Positions 1 through 7,740 of a stretch of 64,000 nucleotides of DNA are shown here, piece by piece (position 1 is the first letter of the stretch; every line of letters begins with the position of its first letter). The DNA is from JARRQJ01 sp963761035 (GTDB lineage Bacteria > Pseudomonadota > Gammaproteobacteria > DRLM01). The translations under genes were made by a program, and so were the position numbers. Below the pieces are notes generated by a model. The model did not search any database. It was not told the origin of the DNA and saw only the letters and a program-made list of their open reading frames with translations. The stretch spans positions 2,046,001 through 2,110,000 of the forward strand of contig CAVXFH010000002.1 of the NCBI GenBank assembly GCA_963761035.1, in the 5' to 3' direction.

Positions 1-1
1 T

Positions 2-304
2 TTATTGCTCAAAAATGAGCCAATCAAAAGGGTTAAGAATATCCTCAGCCATGATCTTCATAAGATACTGAGAAAATCAAAAGAACTTGGAATTGATGAT
101 GTGGTTGGCATCACTGATGAGGAGAAAATAGAGATTGAAAAGGCTTATAGTTGGTACAACCGCAAAGGTTTTGAATACTTTGACATCCAAAATATAGTAG
201 AGAGTAAAACGACATTACCAAATTTGAATGTCATGTATGATCTTGCTGATCGCCTCATAAGCATTTTAAAGCCAATATGTTTAGCATCGGCTCAACAGCC
301 CTAA
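2..304 (+). CDS. Hypothetical protein, C-terminal part, probably last gene of an integron cassette
   Basis: The reading frame is open to the window edge, so the true start may lie upstream; the first possible initiator inside the window is a TTG at 5. About 100 residues are visible. They are hydrophilic and probably helical, with no motif I recognise and no signal peptide or membrane segment. The stop codon lies inside CCTAACAAACACG, which resembles the left arm of an integron attC site. Stops embedded in attC are typical of cassette genes, and the stops at 3551 and 4856 in this window behave the same way. The matching right arm is not seen, so the cassette is probably broken downstream. Function unknown. 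Confidence 0.5.
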   Translation, partial: LLLKNEPIKRVKNILSHDLHKILRKSKELGIDDVVGITDEEKIEIEKAYSWYNRKGFEYFDIQNIVESKTTLPNLNVMYDLADRLISILKPICLASAQQP

Positions 305-362
305 CAAACACGTCAATTAGGGCGCGGCAAAACCGCACCACTTCGTTTTGCTCTGTGTAAAA

Positions 363-617
363 CTACTCTGGGTCGTTTTCTAAAAGCTGGGGGTCGTGCA
401 AGTCGCGCAGGTTTTTTACTGATCCATTTTCACCTGTAAAATAAATATTCAGCATCGGCGTGTCTTGCGTTGTGATATTGATTTGCGGTCCACCATTTCT
501 TTGGTAACAACAGCGACGCTCAGCCAAGAATTTAATAGACTCGATACACCCGGACCGCGCTCGCGTGAGTAACAAATTTGAAATTTCTGTTGCTAGAGTC
601 GTAAGCTTCCCCATCAA
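363..617 (-). CDS. Small hypothetical protein, doubtful
   Basis: An 84-codon frame that starts at TTG (617) or ATG (614). The product has no signal peptide, membrane segment or recognised motif. The start lies directly against an IS3 transposase remnant on the same strand, so the gene may be a truncated or chance frame in decayed mobile DNA. I list it because nothing else explains the interval. Confidence 0.25.
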   Translation of the reverse strand: MMGKLTTLATEISNLLLTRARSGCIESIKFLAERRCCYQRNGGPQINITTQDTPMLNIYFTGENGSVKNLRDLHDPQLLENDPE

Positions 618-695
618 GTGGACAGCTCAAAAGTAGACACTCTAGCCTTCTCATCAAACTCAATCGGGGTCAGCTTGCCCAGCGAATCATCTCCC
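614..695 (-). pseudogene. IS3-family transposase OrfB, C-terminal remnant
   Basis: Read on the minus strand, this stretch encodes DSLGKLTPIEFDEKARVSTF, then ELST and a stop. The 'SLG-LTPIEFE' tail is typical of the DDE integrase domain C-terminus of IS3-family OrfB. Upstream sequence on that strand does not continue the transposase in any frame, so only the last 25 or so residues survive. It marks an old insertion beside the cassette region. Confidence 0.5.
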
Positions 696-723
696 CGAAC
701 CCGAACGCCGCTGCCCCATTATG

Positions 724-777
724 CCGGCCATTACGGCCATTTTCTCCGGTCAGTCGAATCGTGGTTCGGTTTGGAGG
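724..777. repeat. Imperfect repeat shared with 10449-10502
   Basis: The block around GCCATTTTCTCCG followed by ATCGTGGTTC and GTTTG recurs at 10449-10502 with roughly three quarters of bases matching by eye. Both copies lie in non-coding DNA with transposase debris nearby, so they are probably ends or remnants of the same mobile element. Confidence 0.4.
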
Positions 778-946
778 AAGTGAAGGATTAGATGGGAGCG
801 AAGCAAAACCTAAGCCAGAATGCAAAAGTTGGGTCAATCTGTCCTGCAAATCGACATCTAGGATATAAATGGGTTAGCGGCATACAACTTATTGTTTCTG
901 CAAAAATTAATTAAATAATTGAAGCTACCCACGAGTCGGCCTATGA

Positions 947-962
947 TGGAACGATCGTTCCA
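947..962. promoter_or_regulatory. Perfect 16-bp palindrome upstream of dinB, candidate LexA-type operator
   Basis: TGGAACGATCGTTCCA is a perfect palindrome ending 15 bases before the dinB ATG. It contains GAAC-N4-GTTC, the spacing known for Gram-positive-type SOS boxes, not the CTGT-N8-ACAG box of enteric LexA. Its position fits a repressor site that would control the dinB-yedK pair. That LexA is the protein binding it is inference. Confidence 0.5.
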
Positions 963-977
963 TTCCCCGGTGCGCCG

Positions 978-2207
978 ATGTCCGACCCTTCCCCCTGGCC
1001 GAGGGCCATCATTCATGTCGATATGAACGCGTTTTTTTGTTCTATCGAGCAGTTAGACCGGCCTGAATTGCGGGGCCGTCCTATTGGGGTGACCAATGGG
1101 CAGGTCGGAACGTGCATCATCACAAGTTCTTATGAAGCCCGTGCCTTCGGGATAAAAACGGGTATGCGTGTTCGCGAAGCCAAGCAGCTTTGTCCGGATT
1201 TCATCCAAGTACCGGCACGGCCCGAACGCTATGTTGTAGTTTCAACCACGATCATGAATTCACTCATTGACGTTACCCCCGACGTTGAGGTGTTTTCGGT
1301 GGACGAAGCCTTTCTTGATGTTACCCGGTGCCAATCGCTTTGGGGAGCGCCCGAAGCTATCGCGGAGCGCACGCGGCGGGTAGTACACCAGGCATCGGGG
1401 CTGCCCTGTTCCGTCGGACTGAGCGGTGATAAGTCTACGGCCAAGTTAGCCTCAGACATGCAAAAGCCAAATGGGTTAACGATTATTCCCCCCTGGGAGA
1501 CCGCGCAGCGGTTACGCGATGTGCCGGTAACGGAATTATGCGGCGTGGGTGAGGGTGTCGGCGCGTATCTCGCTGCGCGTGGCGTGCGGACCTGTGGTGA
1601 CATGGCCAGGCTACCGATAAGCGAATTGGCGCGGCGCTGGGGTGACATTGGGCGCCGTATCTGGTTAATGGCGCAGGGACGCGATCCCCACCCTGTGCAT
1701 ACATCCGTGGCGCCCCCCAAGAGTATCGGCCACGGTAAAGTAATGCCGCCGTCCACACGCGACCGAGACATGATCGTCATGTATCTTGAGCACATGGCGT
1801 TCAAAGTCGGCGTCAGACTCCGGCGGCATCATTTGACCGCCAGGGCGTTCTTTATCGGTCTGCGTACCCGCGAGGGCTTTATCGGCGGCCTATACCAGAC
1901 CGAAACACCCACTGATGACGGGCAGATACTCATGGCCCTATGCCACGGTATGCTCGATGAACATTGGCACGGTCAAGGGGTCCATCAAGTTCAAGTCACC
2001 GCCACCGATCCGAAGGAGAAGAGTTCACAACCGGATATGTTTTCAAGTTACGATCCTAGACGGGATACTCGTAACCGGGTGATGGACGCCGTAAACGAGA
2101 AGTACGGGGAATTTACCCTTGCCCCCGCGCGGTTGGTCAATCGCTCAACCATGCCGAATGTTATCGCGCCGGCCTGGAAACCCTTTGGACACCGGCAGAC
2201 GATTTGA
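978..2207 (+). CDS. dinB: Y-family DNA polymerase IV
   Basis: An error-prone translesion polymerase. The N-terminal motif HVDMNAFF supplies catalytic Asp15, and FSVDEAFLDV supplies Asp109 and Glu110. SYEAR (51-55) is the usual fingers motif. The palm/fingers/thumb region is followed by a little-finger domain, and QPDMF near residue 350 matches the pentapeptide used to bind the sliding clamp. At 409 residues it is longer than E. coli DinB (about 350). The ATG at 978 follows a palindrome that may be a LexA operator. The SRAP gene yedK begins 13 bases after the stop, so the two are probably co-transcribed as a DNA-damage response pair. Confidence 0.93.
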   Translation: MSDPSPWPRAIIHVDMNAFFCSIEQLDRPELRGRPIGVTNGQVGTCIITSSYEARAFGIKTGMRVREAKQLCPDFIQVPARPERYVVVSTTIMNSLIDVTPDVEVFSVDEAFLDVTRCQSLWGAPEAIAERTRRVVHQASGLPCSVGLSGDKSTAKLASDMQKPNGLTIIPPWETAQRLRDVPVTELCGVGEGVGAYLAARGVRTCGDMARLPISELARRWGDIGRRIWLMAQGRDPHPVHTSVAPPKSIGHGKVMPPSTRDRDMIVMYLEHMAFKVGVRLRRHHLTARAFFIGLRTREGFIGGLYQTETPTDDGQILMALCHGMLDEHWHGQGVHQVQVTATDPKEKSSQPDMFSSYDPRRDTRNRVMDAVNEKYGEFTLAPARLVNRSTMPNVIAPAWKPFGHRQTI

Positions 2208-2220
2208 CTACCATAAATCC

Positions 2221-2904
2221 ATGTGCGGACGTTTTGCGCAATACGGTGGACCTAACCGCTACGCGGAATACCTCAAGGCGAAAAGGATCGCCGATGTGCC
2301 GGTCAAACCGCGGTATAACATCGCGCCTTCGACGTTGGCCTGGGCGGCGCGTGATGCTGACGGTATACGCGAACTGGTTGCACTTAAATGGGGATTAGTC
2401 CCCTATTTTTCCAAGACACGTACCTATCCCTATAACACCAGTAACGCGCGAGTTGAGACCGTCGCGATCAATGCGTCATATCGATCTGCATTCAAGCACC
2501 GCCGCTGCATTATCCCCGCCGATGGGTTTTACGAATGGCGTCTGGTCGCGCCAGGGAGAAAACAGCCTTGGTATCACCGAAATACCGATGAAACGCCATT
2601 AGCGATCGCGGGTCTGTGGGAAATCTGGAATGACACGGAGCAACCGGATGTGCCGGGACTCGAAACCTATACGATGATTGTGGGCGAAGCTAATGCATTG
2701 GTGGCCGAGACTCACGACAGAATGCCGATCATTCTGGATGAAGTAAACTTTGATGAATGGCTTGACCCGGAAGTTAGCGATCAAGACCGCTTGCTTGCGC
2801 TCTTAAAGCCATATCCATCGGAAAAGATGATGGCTTATCCGGTCTCGACTGCTGTTAACAATGCGCGAAATGACGGGCCTAACTTGATCGAGAGAATCGC
2901 CTAG
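2221..2904 (+). CDS. yedK: SRAP-family abasic-site DNA-protein crosslinking protein
   Basis: Homologue of E. coli YedK and human HMCES, which attach covalently to abasic sites in single-stranded DNA. I chose the ATG at 2221 because it places MCGRF at the N-terminus: Met removal exposes Cys2, the nucleophile of the family. Asn75 (SNAR), Glu105 (FYEW) and His165 (THDRMP) fit the other active-site residues; Asn75 and Glu105 have the same numbers as in YedK. The product is 227 residues, the normal size. It directly follows dinB. The last 18 codons and the downstream flank are duplicated near 5.7 kb. Confidence 0.92.
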   Translation: MCGRFAQYGGPNRYAEYLKAKRIADVPVKPRYNIAPSTLAWAARDADGIRELVALKWGLVPYFSKTRTYPYNTSNARVETVAINASYRSAFKHRRCIIPADGFYEWRLVAPGRKQPWYHRNTDETPLAIAGLWEIWNDTEQPDVPGLETYTMIVGEANALVAETHDRMPIILDEVNFDEWLDPEVSDQDRLLALLKPYPSEKMMAYPVSTAVNNARNDGPNLIERIA

Positions 2905-3029
2905 ACATCGCTGAATCGCTTGCCATAAATATTAGATGTAGTGATTGCAATTTGCTCTGATACTAAGTGTCCGGATTTGTTACCGTGATCGGCGACTAAA
3001 TTGTCATTCTATCTTCAGCACTCGACCCT
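2851..3029 (+). repeat. Direct repeat copy 1: 3' end of yedK plus downstream flank
   Basis: This 179-bp block, from the last codons of yedK through about 125 bp of non-coding DNA, recurs at 5686-5872 with more than 90% identity by eye. The second copy carries an extra 9 or so bases near its middle. The rest of 2905-3218 contains no gene I can support. Confidence 0.85.
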
Positions 3030-3209
3030 AAGCGGACCCTTGAAAGAGGTGGACACGCTGCTCTCATTGCCAGCAAGTACGGGTCCGCACTTGCGGGACT
3101 TGAAAGCAACATGGCATCGGCATAACCTCCCATAACTGCTCAATAAAGTCTGGATAAATTAGGGAATATTAATCCTGCATATACGAACCGGTAGGTCCGC
3201 ATATCACAA

Positions 3210-3216
3210 GTTAGCC
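3210..3216 (+). other. attC core-like GTTAGCC, probable cassette 5' boundary
   Basis: GTTAGCC lies two bases before the ATG of the next gene, as expected where one integron cassette joins the previous attC. It is identical to the right-hand core of the site at 4223-4229. A convincing left arm was not found upstream, so I mark only the core. Confidence 0.35.
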
Positions 3217-3218
3217 AT

Positions 3219-3551
3219 ATGAAACGAACTCTTGCTCGCATACTCGCTATCGGACTTCTGGCCTATCTGTGCGCTTGTTCGTCACCTGTTGCAGTTATAA
3301 CCAATTCTAGCTCTGAATCAGTAACGGTGGAAATTCATACGGATGTCGGCGAGTCTCACACCACCACCATTCCAGCCGGTAAATCTATTCGCCTCAATAT
3401 TTCAGGTAGAGATAAACAGCTTTGGGTCGTGGCTACGTTCGCCAATGGCCGCAAGATTGAGAGTGAAAAACTCTACGTTTCATCCAAGGGGGTTGTAACG
3501 AGCACAGTCTCTAATAATCAGGTTAGTATCAGTTATGAGTTGTTAGGCTAA
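3219..3551 (+). CDS. Small lipoprotein, function unknown, integron cassette gene
   Basis: A 110-residue protein with a lipoprotein signal: a charged start, a hydrophobic stretch and a lipobox ending LCAC, so Cys20 would be lipidated. The mature part is rich in Ser, Thr and Val and probably forms a small beta-sandwich, but I do not recognise a family. The TAA stop lies inside the left arm of an attC site (3547-3609), and a core-like GTTAGCC sits just before the ATG, so the gene fills one cassette with little spare DNA. No promoter of its own is evident. Confidence 0.75.
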   Translation: MKRTLARILAIGLLAYLCACSSPVAVITNSSSESVTVEIHTDVGESHTTTIPAGKSIRLNISGRDKQLWVVATFANGRKIESEKLYVSSKGVVTSTVSNNQVSISYELLG

Positions 3552-3609
3552 ACTGTCGTTCAAAAGGGTCTGCCGCAAAAGCGCGGCAGCCCCTTAACTT
3601 TAAGTTAGC
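3547..3609 (+). repeat. Integron attC site, 63 bp
   Basis: Outer arms GCTAAACT and AGTTAGC are complementary apart from one bulged base. Inside them GTT/AAC, AAG/CTT, GGG/CCC and the central CTGCCGC/GCGGCAG pair around an AAAAGC loop. This nested imperfect palindrome, with unpaired bases and a stop codon in its left arm, is the layout of a folded attC recombination site. It could also be read as a terminator hairpin, but the outer core pairs favour attC. Confidence 0.75.
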
Positions 3610-3655
3610 TGTAATACTAAAAACATTACATCTCTTTCAACTACAGGAGTTCAAC

Positions 3656-3871
3656 ATGGTTATGGGCTCAGGAACTACAATGAAAATTATTGGTATTGCC
3701 CTAGTGGTTTTAGGGATTGGCCTTGCAATTTGGGGCTATCAATTATCTGGTTCTGTTGGTTCGCAAATAACACAGGCTGTCACAGGCTCGGACACAGATA
3801 AGGTAATGACTTTCTATATTGCTGGTGCTGTCAGTTTTGTTGTTGGCATATACCTTTTCCTAAAAAAATGA
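3656..3871 (+). CDS. Small DUF3185-type two-TM membrane protein
   Basis: A 71-residue protein (63 if read from the internal ATG at 3680). Two hydrophobic helices, about 10-27 and 52-68, flank a short polar loop with GSVGSQITQAVTGS and TDKVM. This matches the DUF3185 pattern of small inner-membrane proteins of unknown function. AGGAG at 3645-3649 places a good ribosome site before the ATG at 3656. It shares a cassette with the GlsB-type gene 12 bases downstream and is preceded by the attC ending at 3609. Confidence 0.7.
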   Translation: MVMGSGTTMKIIGIALVVLGIGLAIWGYQLSGSVGSQITQAVTGSDTDKVMTFYIAGAVSFVVGIYLFLKK

Positions 3872-3883
3872 ACAGGAGGCAAC

Positions 3884-4135
3884 ATGGATATCATCAGCTT
3901 AATAGTCTTTTTAGCAGTTGGCGCGCTGGTTGGGTGGCTTGCTGGCGTCATAGTGAAGGGTAGAGGATTTGGTGTTGTAGGAAATATTATTGTGGGAGTT
4001 GTTGGCGCTGTATTGGGTGGTTTTGTATTCGGTTTGCTCGGTATAACAACAGGCGGGTTTTTAGGTTCTATAGTTATGGCAACTATAGGTGCTGTTATTT
4101 TGCTATTTCTAATTGGTTTGGTTAAGAAGGTCTAG
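3884..4135 (+). CDS. GlsB/YeaQ/YmgE-family stress membrane protein
   Basis: An 83-residue, very hydrophobic protein with three predicted membrane helices and regular glycines (GALVGWLAG, IVGVVGAVLGG). This is the pattern of the transglycosylase-associated YeaQ/YmgE/GlsB family, linked to stress responses without a proven biochemical role. CAGGAGG before the ATG is a strong ribosome site. It is the second gene of a two-gene integron cassette, and the attC starts about 10 bases after its TAG stop. Confidence 0.85.
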   Translation: MDIISLIVFLAVGALVGWLAGVIVKGRGFGVVGNIIVGVVGAVLGGFVFGLLGITTGGFLGSIVMATIGAVILLFLIGLVKKV

Positions 4136-4144
4136 CTCAATAGC

Positions 4145-4229
4145 AGCTAACAAGTTAATCAACGTGACAAATATTTTAGCGGGTAAAAACCTCCTGCTGA
4201 AATATTTGCAGGTTATTTAGTCGTTAGCC
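4145..4229 (+). repeat. Integron attC site, 85 bp
   Basis: The outer arms GCTAAC (4145-4150) and GTTAGC (4223-4228) are perfect complements. Inside, AAATATTTTAGC pairs with GCTGAAATATTT, with bulges and a loop of A and C bases. Complementary cores enclosing a longer imperfect palindrome match a folded attC. Its right core is the boundary of the next cassette. Confidence 0.8.
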
Positions 4230-4295
4230 GCTGCGAGCTACTCGTCGACAAGTGACAGTCCAGCGGTCCACCCAACTCGGAGTAGATTCGTCGCC

Positions 4296-4856
4296 ATGGG
4301 ACTCTTGACCTTCAGCATCAACATCACACTCGACGGTTGCGTCGACCACCGGGAGGGAATCGCCGACGACGAGACACACGTTTTCTTCACCCGTCTCATG
4401 GACGAGGGAGGGGCGATGCTGTGGGGCCGCGTCACCTACGAAATGATGGAGAGCTACTGGCCGGCGGTCGCTCGCGGCGACGTGGAGGCGCCGCTGGCGA
4501 TGCGCGAGTGGGCTGTCAAGCTGGAAGCCAAGCCGAAGTACGTGGTGTCGTCGACGCGAACGGACTTCCCGTGGACCAACAGCCACCACATCGCCGGCGA
4601 CTTGCGCACGACCGTGCAGAAGCTGAAGGATGCGACCGCTGCCGGCGTGCTCCTCGGTAGCGGCAAGCTCGCGACCGAGCTGGACCGACTGGGTCTAATC
4701 GACGAGTACAAGTTCCTCCTCCACCCCAGGATCGCCGGTCACGGCCCGACACTGTACCAGAGCGGACTGCCCCGCACGCGACGGCTCGAGCTGGTCTCGG
4801 CGATGACGCTCCGCAACGGCGCGGTCGCTATGCACTACCGGCGCGCGCGCGGCTAA
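4296..4856 (+). CDS. RibD C-terminal / dihydrofolate reductase-family protein, cassette-borne
   Basis: A 186-residue protein of the RibD-C/DHFR-like fold. Recognisable blocks are ITLDGCVD near the start, MLWGRVTYEMMESYWP (the family usually has 'G R-TYE-M-YW'), KYVVSST in the middle and VLLGSGKLATEL with a DEY..LHP block near the end. Members are NADPH-dependent reductases or of unknown substrate; the substrate here cannot be inferred. Base composition is clearly more GC-rich than its neighbours, with CGT/CGC and GTC/CTC-heavy codons, which fits recent acquisition. The stop lies inside an attC site, and another attC precedes it, so it is a one-gene mobile cassette. Confidence 0.85.
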   Translation: MGLLTFSINITLDGCVDHREGIADDETHVFFTRLMDEGGAMLWGRVTYEMMESYWPAVARGDVEAPLAMREWAVKLEAKPKYVVSSTRTDFPWTNSHHIAGDLRTTVQKLKDATAAGVLLGSGKLATELDRLGLIDEYKFLLHPRIAGHGPTLYQSGLPRTRRLELVSAMTLRNGAVAMHYRRARG

Positions 4857-4894
4857 CAGCGGGTTGCAGCGGACGGTGAATCCGAGCGTTAGAA
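4852..4894 (+). repeat. Integron attC site, shortened
   Basis: Left core GCTAACA (overlapping the gene stop) and right core GCGTTAGA enclose GGGTTGCAGCGGACGG and CCGAGC. This resembles the common short attC type, but the central palindrome is only partly present, so the site may have lost internal bases. Confidence 0.6.
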
Positions 4895-4901
4895 GGCAAG
4901 A

Positions 4902-5069
4902 ATGATATTTATCCTCAAGCTCGTTCAGGCGCTTTTACTTCTATTGTTAATACCGGGGTCCACGTTAAATGACCGGTATTGGCCGACACTTGCCAGTGGC
5001 CAATGGCGAACTCCTAACCAAACCGATCGCCTAAAGATAATCGCCTCTTCATTCAGAATTTCCTTCTGA
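4902..5069 (+). CDS. Possible small membrane or secreted peptide, doubtful
   Basis: A 55-codon frame starting 8 bases after the last attC. Residues 3-17 form a hydrophobic run dominated by six Leu in a row, and the rest is polar. The position is where a cassette gene would begin, but no attC follows and the ribosome site is weak (AAGGCAAGA). The stretch 5070-5250 holds nothing else that I can support. Confidence 0.25.
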   Translation: MIFILKLVQALLLLLLIPGSTLNDRYWPTLASGQWRTPNQTDRLKIIASSFRISF

Positions 5070-5250
5070 CACATTAGGATGCAGTTCAACTTCTACGCAC
5101 CACTATTTTTCGGGGGAATACCCCGGACCGAGACGGTTAACGGTTTCGCAGGGGCGCCTTTGTAAGAAGTTGTCATAGTGGCTTGCACTTCATCGGATTG
5201 GCGTTATGATGTTGCCGATTTTTAGCCGCTCTAATGATAAGGAGTCAGTT

Positions 5251-5508
5251 ATGAAACGATTGTGGGCATTGTCATTGGCTGTTTTGTTGATCTCACCCGC
5301 CGCCTTCGCTGCTGGCCCGAAGACCTATCAGGTCACCGGTCCGGTGCTGGACGTAAAGGATGACGTGATTGTGGTGAAAAAGGGCGATGAGAAATGGGAA
5401 ATCGCCAAGGGCAAAGATACCAAAATTAAGGGCGACCTTAAGGTCGGCGCCAAGGTCACCATCATTTACAGCATGAGCGCCAACAGCATTGAAGTGAAAT
5501 CTAAGTAA
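5251..5508 (+). CDS. Small exported protein of unknown function
   Basis: An 85-residue protein. I chose the ATG at 5251 because TAAGGAGT precedes it and because it begins a clean signal peptide (MKRLWALSLAVLL, cleavage near AFA). The mature 64 residues are lysine-rich and alternate hydrophobic and charged residues (VTGPVLDVKDDVIVVKKGDE), which suggests a small beta-barrel or OB-like fold. It would be periplasmic. A GC-rich hairpin follows the gene. Confidence 0.7.
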   Translation: MKRLWALSLAVLLISPAAFAAGPKTYQVTGPVLDVKDDVIVVKKGDEKWEIAKGKDTKIKGDLKVGAKVTIIYSMSANSIEVKSK

Positions 5509-5523
5509 GGCCTTTGACTCGAA

Positions 5524-5557
5524 CCGCCGCTACGCTCGCTGTACCGGCGGCTTTTAT
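5524..5557 (+). terminator. Probable rho-independent terminator
   Basis: CCGCCG at 5524-5529 pairs with CGGCGG at 5545-5550, followed by CTTTTATTT. It lies about 15 bases after the stop of the small exported protein. Confidence 0.55.
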
Positions 5558-5685
5558 TTGCGCTGCCGAAAATCAGGGTCTGGATCAGGTTGAGAATGAC
5601 GTGACTGGTGATGAGTGGTGATTTGCCCTGCCTTTTGGAAACAAGTTGATAGAAGTAGATAATGACTTTGAAGTGGATACCTAGC

Positions 5686-5872
5686 GCTGTTAACAATAAG
5701 CGAAATGACGGGCCTAATCTGATTGAGAGAATCGCCTAGACATCGCTGAATCGCATGCCATAAACATTAGATGTAGTGATTGCAATTTGCTCTGATACTC
5801 TGATATTAAGTGTCCGGATTTGTTTTCGTGATCGGCGACTTAATTGTCATACTATCTTCAGCAGTCGACCCC
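5686..5872 (+). repeat. Direct repeat copy 2: yedK 3' end duplicate
   Basis: Repeats 2851-3029, including the last codons and stop of yedK, out of context and without the rest of the gene. It carries about 9 additional bases (a TCTGATATT-like duplication). The interval 5558-6045 holds no gene apart from this copy. Confidence 0.85.
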
Positions 5873-6045
5873 AACCTGCCTGTGGCGACCGGCCGCTTTG
5901 CGGCGTCAGAACTTCCCAGTTGCCGAATCTTAGACAGCACTTGCGCACCAAAGTCATTGTCCGAATGGTAATGTTGATCCCGATGCGGAGGCGGCGTTAA
6001 CATTTGTGTAGAGTTTTCGACAACCGAATATGAGACCGCCATTCA

Positions 6046-6909
6046 GTGTCGGCACACACAAGGATAGGGCTTCTCACCTCAATTTTCGTCGTTTTTGCTG
6101 CGGCGTCGGCGATAATGCTCGGCTCAAGACAACAGCAGCGCACGTCGGAGCAATTCGATAATACGCTTACTAGAGCGTCGAATGGATACAACGATACGAG
6201 GTCCGTCGAGACTTTATTGACCGATCTCCCGCCACCGGTGAAGGGCTATTTTGAGCACGTGCTACCTTCGACCCCGCAAATGATCCGCCTGGCTCGATTC
6301 AAGGAACTCGGCACGTTACGCACCGACATGAATGGTACTCGGTGGTTTTCCTTCGAGGCGAACCAGATCGTCGCACCCCTAATCACAGGTTTTGCCTGGA
6401 ACGCTGACGTCCGTCTTGCCCCACTGGTTCATCTTCGCATATACGACGCACTGCTGAATGGCATTGGGTCGAGTCGAGTAGCAATTCTTTCCGCATTCAC
6501 CGTTGAAAAAGTCGGCGGGAATTTAGAAATGAACTCGGGTGCCTTGCACCGATATCTCGCCGAGGCGGCGTGGTATCCTACAGCGCTATTGCCTAGCGCT
6601 AACTTGAAATGGACGCCTATCGATGACCGAAAGGCATTGGCCACATTGACGGCTAACGGAGTAACGGTTTCGCTTGAATACTACTTCAATGAACGCAATG
6701 AGATTATCGGCATCTATACCCCAGCCAGATGGGGCAGCTTCGACGGCGAATTCAAGCAAGTCGCATGGGAGGGTCACTTTCGAAACTACCAAGCCAGGGA
6801 CGGGATGATGATCCCCTTAGAGGGAGAAGTTGGATGGTACTCAATGGGAAAATGGCAACCAGTATGGCGGGGAACAGTGACTGACGCCTCCTATGACTTT
6901 GCCAATTAA
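6046..6909 (+). CDS. DUF6544-type protein, N-terminally anchored
   Basis: A 287-residue protein starting at GTG. A hydrophobic segment at about 7-26 looks like an uncleaved membrane anchor or signal peptide. The body has the pattern of the DUF6544 family: LPPPVKGYFEHVLP, a WFSFEANQ block, FAWNADVRL, then RYLAEAAWYPTALLPS and FDGEFKQVAWEGHFRNY near the C-terminus. Function is unknown. The next gene starts inside its last 17 bases, so the two are translationally coupled. Confidence 0.7.
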   Translation: MSAHTRIGLLTSIFVVFAAASAIMLGSRQQQRTSEQFDNTLTRASNGYNDTRSVETLLTDLPPPVKGYFEHVLPSTPQMIRLARFKELGTLRTDMNGTRWFSFEANQIVAPLITGFAWNADVRLAPLVHLRIYDALLNGIGSSRVAILSAFTVEKVGGNLEMNSGALHRYLAEAAWYPTALLPSANLKWTPIDDRKALATLTANGVTVSLEYYFNERNEIIGIYTPARWGSFDGEFKQVAWEGHFRNYQARDGMMIPLEGEVGWYSMGKWQPVWRGTVTDASYDFAN

Positions 6910-7543
6910 CCACACGCGTCGCCTAGGCGTCATTGCGGGCTACGCGGTAGCGGTTCAAAGCTTGGCCTACGTCGTCGTTCTGGTCATTGGGCTGAAAACG
7001 CTGCCGTCGCCGGATCAGCCGATTCAGGAGCCCTGGTTTACCGCGATGGAAGTTCTGATTCTTGCCATCGCACCTTCGTCGGTCGCGCTCATGATTGCGC
7101 TGCATGCCTGGACAGCCGAGAAGCGCAAATCGATTGCGCTTCTCGGCATTGCATTCATGAGCATGTGCGCTGTAGTTACCTGCGGCGTTCATTTCGTTGT
7201 TCTGACACTCAGCCGTGAACCAATGATCTCTGCAGCCGTTTGGGCCACTCCCGTATTCTCCTTCAAATGGCCATCGGTCGTTTACGCCCTGGATATCTTG
7301 GCTTGGGATTTCTTCTTTCCTCTTGCCGCCCTGTGTGCTGCGCCGGCGGTATTAGGAGCGGGGCTTGCTGCCACGGTGCGAGTACTAATGGCCACGAGCG
7401 CAATACTTGCCCTGATCGGTTTGGTCGGTGTGCCGTTAGCAAACATGAATGTTAGGAACATCGGCATCATTGGTTATGCCGTGATTTTCCCAATCGCAGC
7501 AGTCCTGATGGCGATTCTATTCGGTCGTCGAGCCGGCAAGTGA
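6893..7543 (+). CDS. Multi-pass membrane protein, unknown function
   Basis: A 216-residue, strongly hydrophobic protein with about six predicted membrane helices (near 12-34, 50-68, 80-102, 125-150, 158-180 and 190-210). I see no transporter or enzyme motif. The ATG overlaps the 3' end of the DUF6544-type gene by 17 bases, so the two products probably act together in the membrane. Confidence 0.65.
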   Translation: MTLPINHTRRLGVIAGYAVAVQSLAYVVVLVIGLKTLPSPDQPIQEPWFTAMEVLILAIAPSSVALMIALHAWTAEKRKSIALLGIAFMSMCAVVTCGVHFVVLTLSREPMISAAVWATPVFSFKWPSVVYALDILAWDFFFPLAALCAAPAVLGAGLAATVRVLMATSAILALIGLVGVPLANMNVRNIGIIGYAVIFPIAAVLMAILFGRRAGK

Positions 7544-7740
7544 ATGGGCCGCTTACTGCGATGAATTTGCACCTTCGGATGACCGCTATTGGCCGAAGTC
7601 GGAAGTAATATCGATACGCCCCGAACTGGTGCTATCGACCCGTTGCGGTTATTCAATCAACGCTATAAGGATGTCCGCTATATTTCTTACAGTTACTTAT
7701 TAGTTTTAGAATGATGTCTCGGCGGAATCACTGTTATAAT

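Noticed and set aside
300..345. A complete attC site after the first gene
   Set aside because: The left arm CCTAACAAAC is typical, but no complementary right arm was found up to 620, so I do not list it as a site.
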